Shown: one piece after another, positions 28,671 to 37,832 of the stretch
How the letters are laid out: each line of letters starts with the position of its first letter
How positions within the stretch are numbered: the first letter of the stretch is position 1
Assembly: GCF_003003885.1 (NCBI RefSeq)
Contig: NZ_PVWN01000019.1
Coordinates: forward strand, 1-64,000
DNA: 64,000 nt
DNA from: Chlorogloea sp. CCALA 695
GTDB lineage: Bacteria > Cyanobacteriota > Cyanobacteriia > Cyanobacteriales > Chroococcidiopsidaceae
Direction: 5' to 3'
Position numbers and translations under genes: made by a program
Notes under the pieces: model-generated
Told to the model about the DNA's origin: nothing
The model's input: the letters and a program-made list of their open reading frames with translations, nothing else
Databases searched by the model: none

Positions 28671-30062
28671 ATGCGTGTTTGTGTGATTGGTACAGGATAC
28701 GTCGGCTTAGTTACTGGTGTTTGTTTAGCTCATATCGGTCATCATGTAATTTGCGTTGACAACAACGAAGAAAAAGTAAAGTTAATGAAGGCTGGACACT
28801 CGCCAATTTTTGAGCCGGGATTGTCAGAGATTATGCAATCGTCTAGCCAATCGGGAAAGTTGGAATTTACAACAGACTTAGGTTCAGGGGTTACTCACGG
28901 AGAGATTTTATTTATTGCCGTAGGTACGCCCCCCTTACCTACTGGGGAAAGCGACACCCGCTATGTAGAGGCTGTAGCTCGTGGCATTGGCGAACATTTA
29001 AACGGCGGCTACAAAGTTATTGTCAATAAATCTACCGTGCCAATTGGTTCGGGTGATTGGGTAAAAATGATTGTGCAAAGCGGGGTGCTAAATCGCCAGC
29101 AAGCTTTAGTAGGTGCAGGGAGTATTACCAGCGAACAGGCAACAGGTGATCGCCAAGCTCTGTTTGATGTAGTTAGCAATCCCGAATTTTTGCGCGAGGG
29201 TTCCGCAGTATACGATACTTTCAACCCCGATCGCATTGTTTTAGGTGGCAATAACCCTAAAGCGATCGCCATGATGCAAGAACTGTACGCCCCAATTATT
29301 GATCGCTCTTTTGCCACCGCTCCGAATCTCCCACAAGTCCCGGTACTGATTACAGATTTAAGCTCCGCAGAAATGATTAAGTATGCTGCTAATGCTTTTT
29401 TAGCTACTAAAATCAGCTTTATTAATGAAGTTGCCAATATTTGCGATCGTGTGGGTGCAGATGTAACCGAAGTTGCTAAAGGAATTGGGTTAGATTCCCG
29501 AATTGGCAACAAGTTTTTGCAAGCAGGTATCGGTTGGGGTGGTTCTTGTTTCCCTAAAGATGTATCAGCCTTAGTTCACACGGCCGACGATTACGGCTAC
29601 GAAGCCCAGTTACTCAAAGCTGCGGTTAGTGTCAATCAACGGCAACGTCTGATTTTAGTTGAAAAACTGCAACAAGTCCTCAAGATACTAAAGGGCAAAA
29701 CTGTAGGCTTACTAGGGCTTACTTTTAAGCCAGATACCGACGATATGCGCGACGCGCCAGCACTAAACTTAATCGAGCATCTCAACCGCCTCGGAACTAC
29801 TGTTAAAGCCTACGATCCGATTGTTTCTCAAAGTGGCTTGCGCGATGGCATTGCCGGGGTGCTAGTAGAGACGGATGCCGAGCGTTTAGCCGATGGTTGC
29901 GATGCTTTGGTACTGGTAACTGATTGGTCGCAGTTCCGCACCTTAGACTACGCTAAAATGGCTAGTCTGATGAATAATCCGGTATTGATTGATGGGCGTA
30001 ATTTTCTTGACAGGGAAGCATTAATCAAGGCTGGATTTAGGTACGTAGGAGTAGGGCGCTAA
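28671..30062 (+). CDS. ugd: UDP-glucose 6-dehydrogenase
   Basis: 463 residues. Oxidises UDP-glucose twice to UDP-glucuronate with NAD. N-terminal Rossmann fold starts VCVIGTGYVGLVTGVCLA; the central domain has the catalytic Cys in GIGWGGSCFPKDV; the C-terminal UDP-binding domain has LGLTFKPDTDDMRDAP. A 20-30 residue insertion around SGVLNRQQALVGAGSITSEQ is slightly longer than in E. coli. Forms an operon with the decarboxylase just upstream, and a terminator follows. Confidence 0.95.
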   Translation: MRVCVIGTGYVGLVTGVCLAHIGHHVICVDNNEEKVKLMKAGHSPIFEPGLSEIMQSSSQSGKLEFTTDLGSGVTHGEILFIAVGTPPLPTGESDTRYVEAVARGIGEHLNGGYKVIVNKSTVPIGSGDWVKMIVQSGVLNRQQALVGAGSITSEQATGDRQALFDVVSNPEFLREGSAVYDTFNPDRIVLGGNNPKAIAMMQELYAPIIDRSFATAPNLPQVPVLITDLSSAEMIKYAANAFLATKISFINEVANICDRVGADVTEVAKGIGLDSRIGNKFLQAGIGWGGSCFPKDVSALVHTADDYGYEAQLLKAAVSVNQRQRLILVEKLQQVLKILKGKTVGLLGLTFKPDTDDMRDAPALNLIEHLNRLGTTVKAYDPIVSQSGLRDGIAGVLVETDAERLADGCDALVLVTDWSQFRTLDYAKMASLMNNPVLIDGRNFLDREALIKAGFRYVGVGR

Positions 30063-30070
30063 TAAAAGAC

Positions 30071-30095
30071 GGGGAGATTTATTTCTCCCCTAGTT
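30071..30095. terminator. Intrinsic terminator after ugd
   Basis: GGGGAGA, 6-base loop, TCTCCCC, then TAGTTTTT. It lies between the convergent stop codons of ugd and the APC permease; the plus-strand T-run is the better one. Confidence 0.88.
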
Positions 30096-30099
30096 TTTA

Positions 30100-31377
30100 T
30101 CAAGTTGCAACTCGCCGGATAAGCTGCTGCCATGCTAATCCCGCTAATATTAAAACCATTCCCAGCAGCCAGATTTGCCACTCTACCCAAAAAGCTAAAA
30201 ACCCACAAGCAAGTAACCCTATCCAAGCCAACCACTGGGGATAAAGGCGCTCTTGGGGGGGAATTTGTAAAGCGGCAAGATTAGTAATTGCGTAGTAAAT
30301 CAAAACATTAAAGGCACTAAAAGACCAAGTAGTTTTGACATTATTGCCTAATACAACTATTAGCGCGATCGCACAACCGACAGCTATTACTGCTGCGTCA
30401 GGTGTTGCTTGCTTATTCAACCGCGCTAAAATCCCTGGCATATCGTGGCGACGTGCCATTGCTAGAAGGACACGAGATAAACCCAAAATTAAGTTAAGCA
30501 GCACTCCCAACATGGCAAACAGCGCTCCAATGGTGAGGATTTGACTACCACCCCAAACTCCTAGTTTACTAACTACTACTTGCAAGGGAGCCGATTGTCC
30601 ATTAGTTGCCGCACTCAGTACCTCCGCGCCTACGGAACCTACAGAGGCGATCGCCACCAGCATATAAAGCAGCATAGTAATGGCGATTGTTACTATCATT
30701 GCTTTGGGAATAGTCGTTCTAGGACTTCGTGCTTCTTCCCCCATTGTTGCAATCCGTCCATATCCTGTATAAGCCACAAACATTAAGGCGCTACCGTGCA
30801 GCACCCCGGCTATGGATTTTGGGAAAAAAGGCGTTAGGTTTTCGGTTGTAACTTTAGGTAAACCTACAGCGATAAAAAAGCTTAAGGATAATAAGGAGAT
30901 AGAGACAATAACAATATTTGCCAAATTAGAGCGCTGAAGCCCGCTTAAAACTACCGAAGTCAAGATTGCAACTAAAACTACAGCGATAGGAATTAGTAAA
31001 GCGCGATCGCCTAAATTATTAGCATTGAGCAAGTAACCAGCAAAACCCAAAGCCGCCGTTGCTGCCGAAGCAGTTTTTGCTAGTAAAAACATCCAACCCG
31101 CCGTAAAACCCAAAGCAGGGTTGAGATACTTGTAACCATACTCGTAGGTTCCGCCACTTACGGCATGATTTGCAGCTAGTTGAGCGCTGTTTAGACCATT
31201 GCAGGCGGCGATGATAGCGGCAATGGCTACCGATAAAATTACTGCCGATCCTGCTACCCCCGCAGCAATGCCAATACTGACAAAAACCCCCGTACCAATA
31301 ATTGAACCCAAACCCATCAAAGTAGCGCCAAAAACCCCCAATTCTCTCTTTAGTGAGGGCGCTTTTCGTGAATTCAT
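30100..31377 (-). CDS. APC-family amino acid permease
   Basis: 425 residues, about 12 membrane segments. The start of the first helix GATLMGLGSIIGTGVFVSIGIAAG is the unwound helix-1 motif of the amino acid-polyamine-organocation superfamily, and helix 6 reads LMFVAYTGYGRIATMGEEA. The substrate is not predictable; closest general type is the YjeH/CtrA-like amino acid transporters. It is a single gene, convergent with ugd, and starts 210 bp... upstream of nothing else on its strand until the DUF2993 gene at 31432-32229, which lies 54 bp ahead and may share its transcript. Confidence 0.85.
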   Translation of the reverse strand: MNSRKAPSLKRELGVFGATLMGLGSIIGTGVFVSIGIAAGVAGSAVILSVAIAAIIAACNGLNSAQLAANHAVSGGTYEYGYKYLNPALGFTAGWMFLLAKTASAATAALGFAGYLLNANNLGDRALLIPIAVVLVAILTSVVLSGLQRSNLANIVIVSISLLSLSFFIAVGLPKVTTENLTPFFPKSIAGVLHGSALMFVAYTGYGRIATMGEEARSPRTTIPKAMIVTIAITMLLYMLVAIASVGSVGAEVLSAATNGQSAPLQVVVSKLGVWGGSQILTIGALFAMLGVLLNLILGLSRVLLAMARRHDMPGILARLNKQATPDAAVIAVGCAIALIVVLGNNVKTTWSFSAFNVLIYYAITNLAALQIPPQERLYPQWLAWIGLLACGFLAFWVEWQIWLLGMVLILAGLAWQQLIRRVAT

Positions 31378-31431
31378 AATTACTTATACTTTTGACCCTC
31401 GTAGCATACCGCAACTAAGCCGATGATTGGC

Positions 31432-32229
31432 TCAAGGAGTATTGGGTATGCGTTCGATTTGGGCATAACCGCTAAAAATTAGCTGTTTTCCGCTTGTTTC
31501 TAATCGATTAATCCGCATCGTTACCCCATCAAGATCGAAGCGGTCAAGATCAACCATATTATCTAAAATTTCCGCAAAAGCGATCGCCAAAGCCTGAGAT
31601 ATCTCTTTCTGGGCTTCGGAAGCAAGCTCGGTAGTAAATTGCGGATTGTTAAATGCTACTCGCCGCCGCCGCTCTACAGCTAGAGTTGCTGTCATGCTAA
31701 TTGGTACTAATTCCTCGTTGTTTAAATCTGCTTTTGCCAATATCTTGACTTGGTTATTAGGTAAGAGTTCAACTTGTACCTCGCTAAAAGAAACAGGTTC
31801 GCCCCCTGATAATTCGGTCAAACTGGGTAAATCTAAGTTAAGTAGGCGTTTTTTTACCAATTCTGCATTAAAAGCATGGTTGATACCTGCTTCAGATAAT
31901 TTTACTTCCGCTACCGCTTGAGTGGGCTGCTTTAATTTCAGCTTTCCCCCTAGTACCGAGCCAAAATCTAAAGCTACAGCATCGGTTTCAAAAGACATTT
32001 CTTCCACCAAAAAGTCTTTGCGGATTGCCAAGCCCCGACCGCTCATTTTGAAGTTGTCTATGCTGCCTTGTAACAGCTTGCTGGAGGGGTAGCAACGTAC
32101 AGAAACTTCTATTGACTCACTTTGAGTCAACAAATGACGAATGGTTTTGCTGGCGACGCTGTTGAGCATTCGCTCTCCCCAATCAGTGCCAGTATTAGGA
32201 GTAGTTGAGCCAGTAAGTCCAGCGAACAT
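31432..32229 (-). CDS. DUF2993 family protein
   Basis: 265 residues. The pattern SQSIEVSVRCYPSSKLLQGSIDNFKMSGRGL and FNAELVKKRLL fits DUF2993, a family with a TULIP-like lipid-binding fold related to mycobacterial LmeA. In cyanobacteria these proteins occur in many copies with unknown roles, probably at membranes. No clear signal peptide. It lies 54 bp upstream of the APC permease on the same strand. Start at ATG 32229 is the longest; a downstream ATG (LNSV region) is possible. Confidence 0.8.
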   Translation of the reverse strand: MFAGLTGSTTPNTGTDWGERMLNSVASKTIRHLLTQSESIEVSVRCYPSSKLLQGSIDNFKMSGRGLAIRKDFLVEEMSFETDAVALDFGSVLGGKLKLKQPTQAVAEVKLSEAGINHAFNAELVKKRLLNLDLPSLTELSGGEPVSFSEVQVELLPNNQVKILAKADLNNEELVPISMTATLAVERRRRVAFNNPQFTTELASEAQKEISQALAIAFAEILDNMVDLDRFDLDGVTMRINRLETSGKQLIFSGYAQIERIPNTP

Positions 32230-32703
32230 CTTTTCTTCACTTTATAGAAGTTCTCTATACTTTTGTAACAAAGCGTGAACAATTCGGCAACTAATCGTCC
32301 ATAAGTGGTGCTGACAAGAGCTATAAGAGTAGCTTGTTTAAGGATACGAGGGTAGCACAAATAATGGGTTACGGGAAGTGTTGATACTTTAGCAGCTAGG
32401 TATTGCAAAGTCTTTCGGTGGGAATCTACAGTTTTTCTCTATTGCCGACGCTGACGAAAAATCAACAATGTATCGATACTAACAACGTATCACTTAATAA
32501 TTAGGTTAATTAAATTAATATCTTTTATTAAAACATTCCTCTTTGTCGTGAAATTAACAGTTTGTGTATTCATTATTCGCTTAACTAAGTATGCACAAGT
32601 TAGCTATTAATAAATAAACTTGCGGATACAAAATTCAAGATTATCGGCGCGAGATAGAAATATTTTTAATTGCTGTTAATGCGAAATATAGAAGAACATT
32701 CTA
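32230..32703. other. Intergenic region without a gene (474 bp)
   Basis: AT-rich DNA between the DUF2993 gene and the ABC-ATPase remnant. No coding frame with domain similarity, RNA gene or terminator was recognised. The overlapping 93-codon minus frame (32127-32408) is a shadow of the DUF2993 start. Confidence 0.45.
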
Positions 32704-32960
32704 GTGAATCAAGTTGAATTGTCAGGAGCAGCTAATACTCAGGTTTCCGATGAATACAATCAGTATTTAGACCAACCAAAACTAGAAGTTCATAACTTAT
32801 GTAAAAGTTATGGGACAAAAAATAAACAATTAACCATTTTGCAAAATATTAATTTGCAAATACACAAAGGAAAGATGAATAAGTTGATAATGAGGTCGTA
32901 TTAGACCCAGGTTCTGATCGCGGGATGGTATTTCAAAGCTACACGCTTTATCCTTGGCTA
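32704..32960 (+). pseudogene. Remnant of an ABC transporter ATPase (nitrate/taurine type)
   Basis: A GTG start at 32704 leads to a normal N-terminus (KLEVHNLCKSYGTKNKQLT, ILQNINLQIHKG), where Walker A should follow. Instead the sequence jumps, in another frame, to VVLDPGSDRGMVFQSYTLYP ending WL at 32960. That segment is the Q-loop region of the NrtD/SsuB/TauB type of ATPase. About 30-40 codons with the Walker A loop are deleted and the rest of the protein is missing. Beyond 32960 the DNA belongs to a different, oppositely oriented gene remnant. It cannot make a working ATPase. Confidence 0.8.
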
Positions 32961-33348
32961 CAGGATAAGGTAATTCGGCAAAATGTTCGTCTAATACCCC
33001 GCCGCCTTCTGGCGTACATAAAGCAGCATCAGCATCTCCTTGTCTTAAAGCTTCAGCTTCGGCGGGATGAATAGCAATGCGATCAAATTCGTGTATTCCT
33101 CCCGCATGATCGTAATGAATGTGAGAAGCGATCGCAAGTAATGGTTTATCAATTAAAGTTGCTATATGTTGGCGCAAACTAGCAACACCCAAACCTGTAT
33201 CGATTAATAAATTTTGGGTTTTACCTTTAATTAGCTAGAGGTTAGCGCGATTCCATTCCCAGTAATAATGTTTGTTGATCCGATACAAAGAGTCGCTAAT
33301 TTTTTCTGTTACAAACCAGGAATCGCAAACAGGTTTAGGATTTTGCAT
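32961..33348 (-). pseudogene. Remnant of a metallo-beta-lactamase-fold hydrolase
   Basis: From an ATG at 33348 the frame reads MQNPKPVCDSWFVTEKISDS, continues through WEWNRANL, meets an in-frame TAG at 33234-33236, then goes on with LLIDTGLGVASLRQ and the metal-binding motif HIHYDHAGG. The TAG probably replaces TGG (Trp). After ELPYP near 32962 the sequence ends abruptly against the ABC-ATPase remnant, so the C-terminal half (further metal ligands) is lost. About 130 codons of an expected 250-290 remain. The uninterrupted 120-codon frame inside is not a functional gene. Confidence 0.8.
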
Positions 33349-33369
33349 AAAGGTTTTGAGTAAAGTAGA

Positions 33370-34236
33370 TTATTTTTCTTGTAAACATAGTCCTACACCT
33401 ATAGCCATTAAAACTGCCGAAATTACTAATACTTGGGTGATTTGTTCTCCTAGAAAAAATACAGAAATTGTTGCGCCAACAAAGGGCGAAAGGGCGAAAT
33501 ATGCTCCCGTTTGGGCTGCGCCTAGTTGGCGTAAGGCTTGAACAAAGCAGACATAGGTTAACCCAGAAGAAATAAAACCAACTGCTAAGGCGGCGAGTAG
33601 AGTGGGTAGAGGTGGTAGAGTTTGCCCGATAAAAAATGCGATCGCAACATTAATTAAGCCAGCTATACCGCTTTTAAGTAGAGCAATTTGAAATGGATCG
33701 CGCGTGGCTATCTTATTAGTTAAATTACTATCCATTGCCCAAGCCCCACAAGTTCCCAAAATTGCCAACGCTCCCCAAGATAGCCCTACATTAGTATGTT
33801 CTGTATAAGAAAGAATAATTCCCCCACTGGTAATTGCTACTATTCCTAAAAAAACCTGCGATCGCCAGGGTTCTTTAAAAACAGTCCATGCTAACAGCGC
33901 TGTAAAAACTCCTTCAAAATTGAGCAGTAGCGATCCTACCGTTGCAGAAGTAGTACTAAGTCCAATTGTAAGTAACACCGGGGCAGTTACTCCGCCTGCT
34001 AAGATTGAAGCACCCAACCACCCCCAGTCTTTTTGACGCAAACTATTTTTAGGGAGCGATCGCAAATTGCGGAGATAGTAGATTGGTAATAAACCCAATC
34101 CTCCACCCAAGTACAGAATCCCCGCTAACATCCAAGGCTCTATCTCATCCAACAACAACTTTGAAAGCGGAACACTAAGACCAAAGCAGAAGGCGGTTAT
34201 TAGGGCAAATATCGAGCCAGAGCGAGATTTTGTCAC
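33370..34236 (-). CDS. EamA/DMT-family transporter
   Basis: 288 residues with ten membrane segments in two EamA repeats (about 6-135 and 148-285). Typical features: FGLSVPLSKLLLDEIEPWMLAG, VLLTIGLSTTSATVGSLLLNFEGVFTAL and the matching second-repeat FALSPFVGATISVFFLGEQIT. Family members export metabolites such as amino acids; the substrate is unknown. The gene is intact although both flanks hold gene remnants. The stop lies 22 bp from the start of the metallo-beta-lactamase remnant. Confidence 0.85.
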   Translation of the reverse strand: MTKSRSGSIFALITAFCFGLSVPLSKLLLDEIEPWMLAGILYLGGGLGLLPIYYLRNLRSLPKNSLRQKDWGWLGASILAGGVTAPVLLTIGLSTTSATVGSLLLNFEGVFTALLAWTVFKEPWRSQVFLGIVAITSGGIILSYTEHTNVGLSWGALAILGTCGAWAMDSNLTNKIATRDPFQIALLKSGIAGLINVAIAFFIGQTLPPLPTLLAALAVGFISSGLTYVCFVQALRQLGAAQTGAYFALSPFVGATISVFFLGEQITQVLVISAVLMAIGVGLCLQEK

Positions 34237-34260
34237 TTTTACGGCAATACCAAAATTGAG

Positions 34261-34392
34261 GAGGAAATAGCGCTAGTCAAAACTTGTGCCATTATTGACT
34301 ATATGCGATCGCACCAAGGAGTTTGGCTGACTACTTGCGCAGAAATTGCTAACTGCTGCGTAACTAACAAAGCTATTTTAGCGAAAACTTAA
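34261..34392 (+). pseudogene. Possible C-terminal remnant of a polysaccharide deacetylase
   Basis: A 43-codon frame without a start, reading ...IIDYMRSHQGVWLTTCAEIA... to a TAA at 34390. The pattern 'IxYMxSHxGVWxTTxxEIA' is the C-terminal end of many NodB-type polysaccharide deacetylases. Nothing of the catalytic region is present; the frame runs into the divergent EamA start region. Similarity rests on a short motif, so this is tentative. Confidence 0.45.
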
Positions 34393-34504
34393 AAAATTCT
34401 TAAGTATAAAATCACCTCTAATTATTAATTCAGCATAAAAATTTATATACTAATTGTTTGATTAGATTCTGCTAAGTTTGAATGGTTATTTAACTACTAA
34501 AACC

Positions 34505-35791
34505 ATGTCAGAATCATTATTTTCTGATGCCAAACAACGTCTAGAAACAGCACTAAAATATATTTCAATTTCTGAAGATGCCATTGAACACTTAAAGTTT
34601 CCCAAAGCCAGCTTAACAGTGTCAATTCCTGTGCGGATGGATAACGGATCGTTACGCATTTTTCAAGGCTATCGGGTGCGCTACGACGACACGCGCGGGC
34701 CAACAAAAGGCGGTATTCGGTTTCATCCCAACGTCACCTTAGAAGAAGTGCAATCATTGGCATTTTGGATGACTTTTAAGTGCGCCGTACTTAACTTACC
34801 TTTTGGCGGTGCAAAAGGCGGGATCGCTCTTAATCCCAAAGAATTATCAAAAATGGAATTAGAGCGTTTGAGTCGAGGGTATATAGATGCGATCGCCGAT
34901 TTTATTGGGCCAGACATCGACATTCCCGCACCAGATGTTTATACTACCCCGATGATTATGGGCTGGATGATGGATCAATACAGCATTATTCGGCGACAAA
35001 TTACCCCGGCGGTTATTACCGGAAAACCCGTCACAATGGGCGGCAGTTTGGGTAGAGACACCGCTACTGCAACTGGGGCATATTATGTTATTGAAACCAT
35101 CAATCAACGGTTTCCATCGTCCTCGCGGGATACTACCGTTGCCGTACAAGGCTTTGGCAATGCTGGGGCGCACATCGCCGAACTATTGTTCAAAGCTGGT
35201 TATAAAGTAGTTGCTGTAAGTGATTCTCAAGGCGGTATTTATACCAAAAATGGTTTAGATATTCCCAGTATTCGCCAATACAAAGAAGCTCATCGAGGTA
35301 TGAAAGCAATTTATTGTCGAGGCACAGTTTGCAACATAGTTGACCATGAAATTTTGAGCAATCAAGAGCTTTTGACCTTAAATGTAGATATATTGATCCC
35401 CGCCGCTTTAGAAAATCAAATTACCGCAGCAAATGCTGATGATATAAAAGCAAAGTTTATTTTTGAAGTTGCCAACGGGCCGATTAATTCGGCAGCAGAT
35501 AAAATCTTAGATGCTAAGGGAATTTATGTAGTTCCTGATATTTTGGTCAATGCTGGGGGAGTAACCGTAAGCTATTTTGAATGGGTGCAAAATCGGAGTG
35601 GGCTTTATTGGACGCTAGAGGAAGTAAACCAACGCCTTAAGCAAAAAATGGTAGAGGAAACAAAGCAAATTTGGCAAATTGCCCAGCAGCAAGCTATCTC
35701 TTTGCGTACCGCCGCCTACGTTCATGGTTTGCATCGCTTAGGAGAAGCTATAGACAGCAAAGGGACGCGGGATTATTATGTTAATGGTTAA
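34505..35791 (+). CDS. gdhA: Glutamate dehydrogenase
   Basis: 428 residues from ATG 34505; an in-frame TTG at 34478 would add nine residues not typical of the family. Interconverts glutamate and 2-oxoglutarate plus ammonium. Substrate-domain motifs: RVRYDDTRGPTKGGIRFHP, PFGGAKGGI with the catalytic Lys, and GPDIDIPAPDV with the catalytic Asp. The NAD(P) domain has VAVQGFGNAGAHIAELL. It is of the short hexameric type. Its 3' end overlaps the convergent hydrolase stop by 4 bp (35788-35791). Confidence 0.94.
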   Translation: MSESLFSDAKQRLETALKYISISEDAIEHLKFPKASLTVSIPVRMDNGSLRIFQGYRVRYDDTRGPTKGGIRFHPNVTLEEVQSLAFWMTFKCAVLNLPFGGAKGGIALNPKELSKMELERLSRGYIDAIADFIGPDIDIPAPDVYTTPMIMGWMMDQYSIIRRQITPAVITGKPVTMGGSLGRDTATATGAYYVIETINQRFPSSSRDTTVAVQGFGNAGAHIAELLFKAGYKVVAVSDSQGGIYTKNGLDIPSIRQYKEAHRGMKAIYCRGTVCNIVDHEILSNQELLTLNVDILIPAALENQITAANADDIKAKFIFEVANGPINSAADKILDAKGIYVVPDILVNAGGVTVSYFEWVQNRSGLYWTLEEVNQRLKQKMVEETKQIWQIAQQQAISLRTAAYVHGLHRLGEAIDSKGTRDYYVNG

Positions 35792-36651
35792 TCACCGTTA
35801 GGATTGGGACTTAGTTCGCGTTTAGATAGTGCGATCGCTTTCTTTGGCTCATGGAGTGTCTTGGTACTAAAATCTAAAAAGTCTTCCTCTTGCATAATTT
35901 GATAGAGATTAATCTTGGCTTCTACTAAGCAAGCATGACCGCTATCAGGCAAAACTACCATTTTGGCATCAGGCAAACTTTTAACCAAGTACCTAGCTTC
36001 TGTTACCGATGGTAAAAGACGATCCAAAGCACTAGCCATGAGCAATACTGGTTGAGTAATCTGCCGTAACTGCAAAGCATCAACATCAAACTCTTTAATC
36101 AGCGACAACCGCCAAAGAACAGTTTGAGGCGGAACTAAGCGCATAGTTTTGAGCAAATCGTGGCGAATATCACGATCTACTAACCCCAAAGAAGCTAGAA
36201 ACGGTAATAATCCTATAGCACTAAATTCAAAAAAACAGGGTGGGACTAAATAAACTAGCTGCGATGCCCAATTTAGCCAAGGGCGACGATGAAAAGCCGA
36301 AGCTGGGTTAACTAAAATAATTCTGTTAAATAACTGAGGTACTTTCAGCGCGACTTTTATTGCCAACGCTCCCCCAAAAGACTCGCCGCACAAATAAACT
36401 AATCGGTGCGGATTGATTTTTAGTTCCCCTTGAATTAAATCTATAACCTGCTCGCTCAAAACATCCCAATTACTTAAGTCATTGGGTGGAATCATCAAAC
36501 AACGCACGTCAAAAGCTACCTCCAAACCAGCCGTTTGCGTCCTTAGTAGTTGCCCTGTACCATCCATACCCGGCAAAAATACAAATAGCGGGTATTCTGG
36601 CTGTAACCGATTGGGAGTTAAAAAACAAGGATGGCTCGTAAGTTCTGGCAT
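35788..36651 (-). CDS. Alpha/beta hydrolase resembling plant phytyl ester synthase hydrolase half
   Basis: 287 residues. FVFLPGMDGTGQLLRTQT (oxyanion region), nucleophile elbow CGESFGGALAI (Ser near 92), Asp in SALDRLLPS and His in DSGHACLVE form a standard triad. The sequence resembles the esterase/lipase half of plant PES/ELT proteins, which are followed by an acyltransferase half. Here the acyltransferase is the separate gene immediately upstream (36761-37510). The pair may act on acyl, phytyl or quinol esters in membranes (inference). No signal peptide. Confidence 0.75.
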   Translation of the reverse strand: MPELTSHPCFLTPNRLQPEYPLFVFLPGMDGTGQLLRTQTAGLEVAFDVRCLMIPPNDLSNWDVLSEQVIDLIQGELKINPHRLVYLCGESFGGALAIKVALKVPQLFNRIILVNPASAFHRRPWLNWASQLVYLVPPCFFEFSAIGLLPFLASLGLVDRDIRHDLLKTMRLVPPQTVLWRLSLIKEFDVDALQLRQITQPVLLMASALDRLLPSVTEARYLVKSLPDAKMVVLPDSGHACLVEAKINLYQIMQEEDFLDFSTKTLHEPKKAIALSKRELSPNPNGD

Positions 36652-36760
36652 TGTTGTAACTTAAGTTATTAAAATTTAAACGGATTTAATCTTTCTAAGT
36701 TATCAGGCTTTGATCGCAGGCATAAAACAATAATTTTAATCCTGCTAAAATGCTAACTAT

Positions 36761-37510
36761 TCAATTACAACCTTGGCGCAATAGTTCAACAATTTCTGCT
36801 TGACAGCTATTAGTGATATCTGCCACTACAGTTTTTGCTTGTTTGCCTTGGTATTGTTGCTTCATAGATTCTGTGATCCGATAAGGACGACCAATTAAAA
36901 CCGCCACCCGACGATATATAACCAATGGATGCCAACCATCTTGATCGAATAAAGGCTCCGAAGGGTCAAATAAGCTAAGTAGGCGTAAGGGAACGGCAGA
37001 ACTACTCTTTTCTTCAATAGAGGCGATCGCTACAGGTAAAATAACTAAATCTTTGACTGGTCTCACTGTATCGCTTCCCCCCTCCGCACGTAATGCCAAG
37101 TGAGCAAATCCGCGTTGAAAGTCACCAATCCCATTTGGTTTAGTGTAGTTTACCATCGGGTTTGTCCCTTCAGGAAATACCCCCACAGCTTGATTTGCTT
37201 GCAATAAATGCAAAGCTTGTTGAAAAAATCCTTGCTGGCGCGAGGGAGCAGCCTCTAAAGGAAAACACCCCAGTCCTGTAACAATTTCTCGCATTACTGG
37301 CACTTGTCCCATGTAATGATGACAAGCAAAACGAATTGGTCTTTCGACTGCGGCAATCAAAATCGGCGCATCCATAAAGCTACGATGATTGCTAACTATC
37401 AGCACCGGGCTACTTTGGGGTATACGATCTTCGTAGTAGCGAAATATTTTCGTGCCTGTAGCTGTTAAGAAGCCGTGAGAAATTTGTTGAGGGCTATTTG
37501 CCTTGGTCAT
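36761..37510 (-). CDS. 1-acylglycerol-3-phosphate acyltransferase-family protein
   Basis: 249 residues, LPLAT fold. Motif I NHRSFMDAP (H-x4-D) near residue 41, motif III FPEGTNP near 113, and the usual VILPVAIASI after it. It transfers acyl groups to a hydroxyl acceptor; in phospholipid synthesis this is lysophosphatidate, but the neighbouring hydrolase and the resemblance to plant PES-type acyltransferases suggest another acceptor is possible. It is 109 bp upstream of the hydrolase on the same strand. A second, more canonical PlsC is at 45856-46494. Confidence 0.82.
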   Translation of the reverse strand: MTKANSPQQISHGFLTATGTKIFRYYEDRIPQSSPVLIVSNHRSFMDAPILIAAVERPIRFACHHYMGQVPVMREIVTGLGCFPLEAAPSRQQGFFQQALHLLQANQAVGVFPEGTNPMVNYTKPNGIGDFQRGFAHLALRAEGGSDTVRPVKDLVILPVAIASIEEKSSSAVPLRLLSLFDPSEPLFDQDGWHPLVIYRRVAVLIGRPYRITESMKQQYQGKQAKTVVADITNSCQAEIVELLRQGCN

Positions 37511-37832
37511 GCGTTGCAGATGTTAATTCTTTACTTTGACACTATGTATATAGACAATTACCTAACTAGAACATTTAATTAATTGCAGCTCTAGATTTAA
37601 AAATTGCCTTGTCACACAGTTTTTGCTCATTATGCAATAACTTAACATTTTTTAATAAGATTGAAAAAAATCTTTTAATGCACATAATGGCTCAATTGCT
37701 TATCTTGTAAAAGTTATTGATTAATAAACTCGCCCTATATCATTGATTACCCTTGCAAAAGGTAATAAAAATACATACATATCTATTCTGATATATGATG
37801 TGTAAAAGATTTTATAATAAATTTAAGATTTC
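37511..37832. other. Intergenic region without a gene (322 bp)
   Basis: AT-rich divergent promoter region between the acyltransferase and metG. A TATAAT at 37812-37817 could be a -10 box for metG. No coding frame or RNA gene recognised. Confidence 0.45.

Noticed and set aside
32830-33192. 120-codon open frame read as an intact hydrolase
   Set aside because: Its start is internal to a longer broken frame and its last third is ABC-ATPase DNA read backwards.
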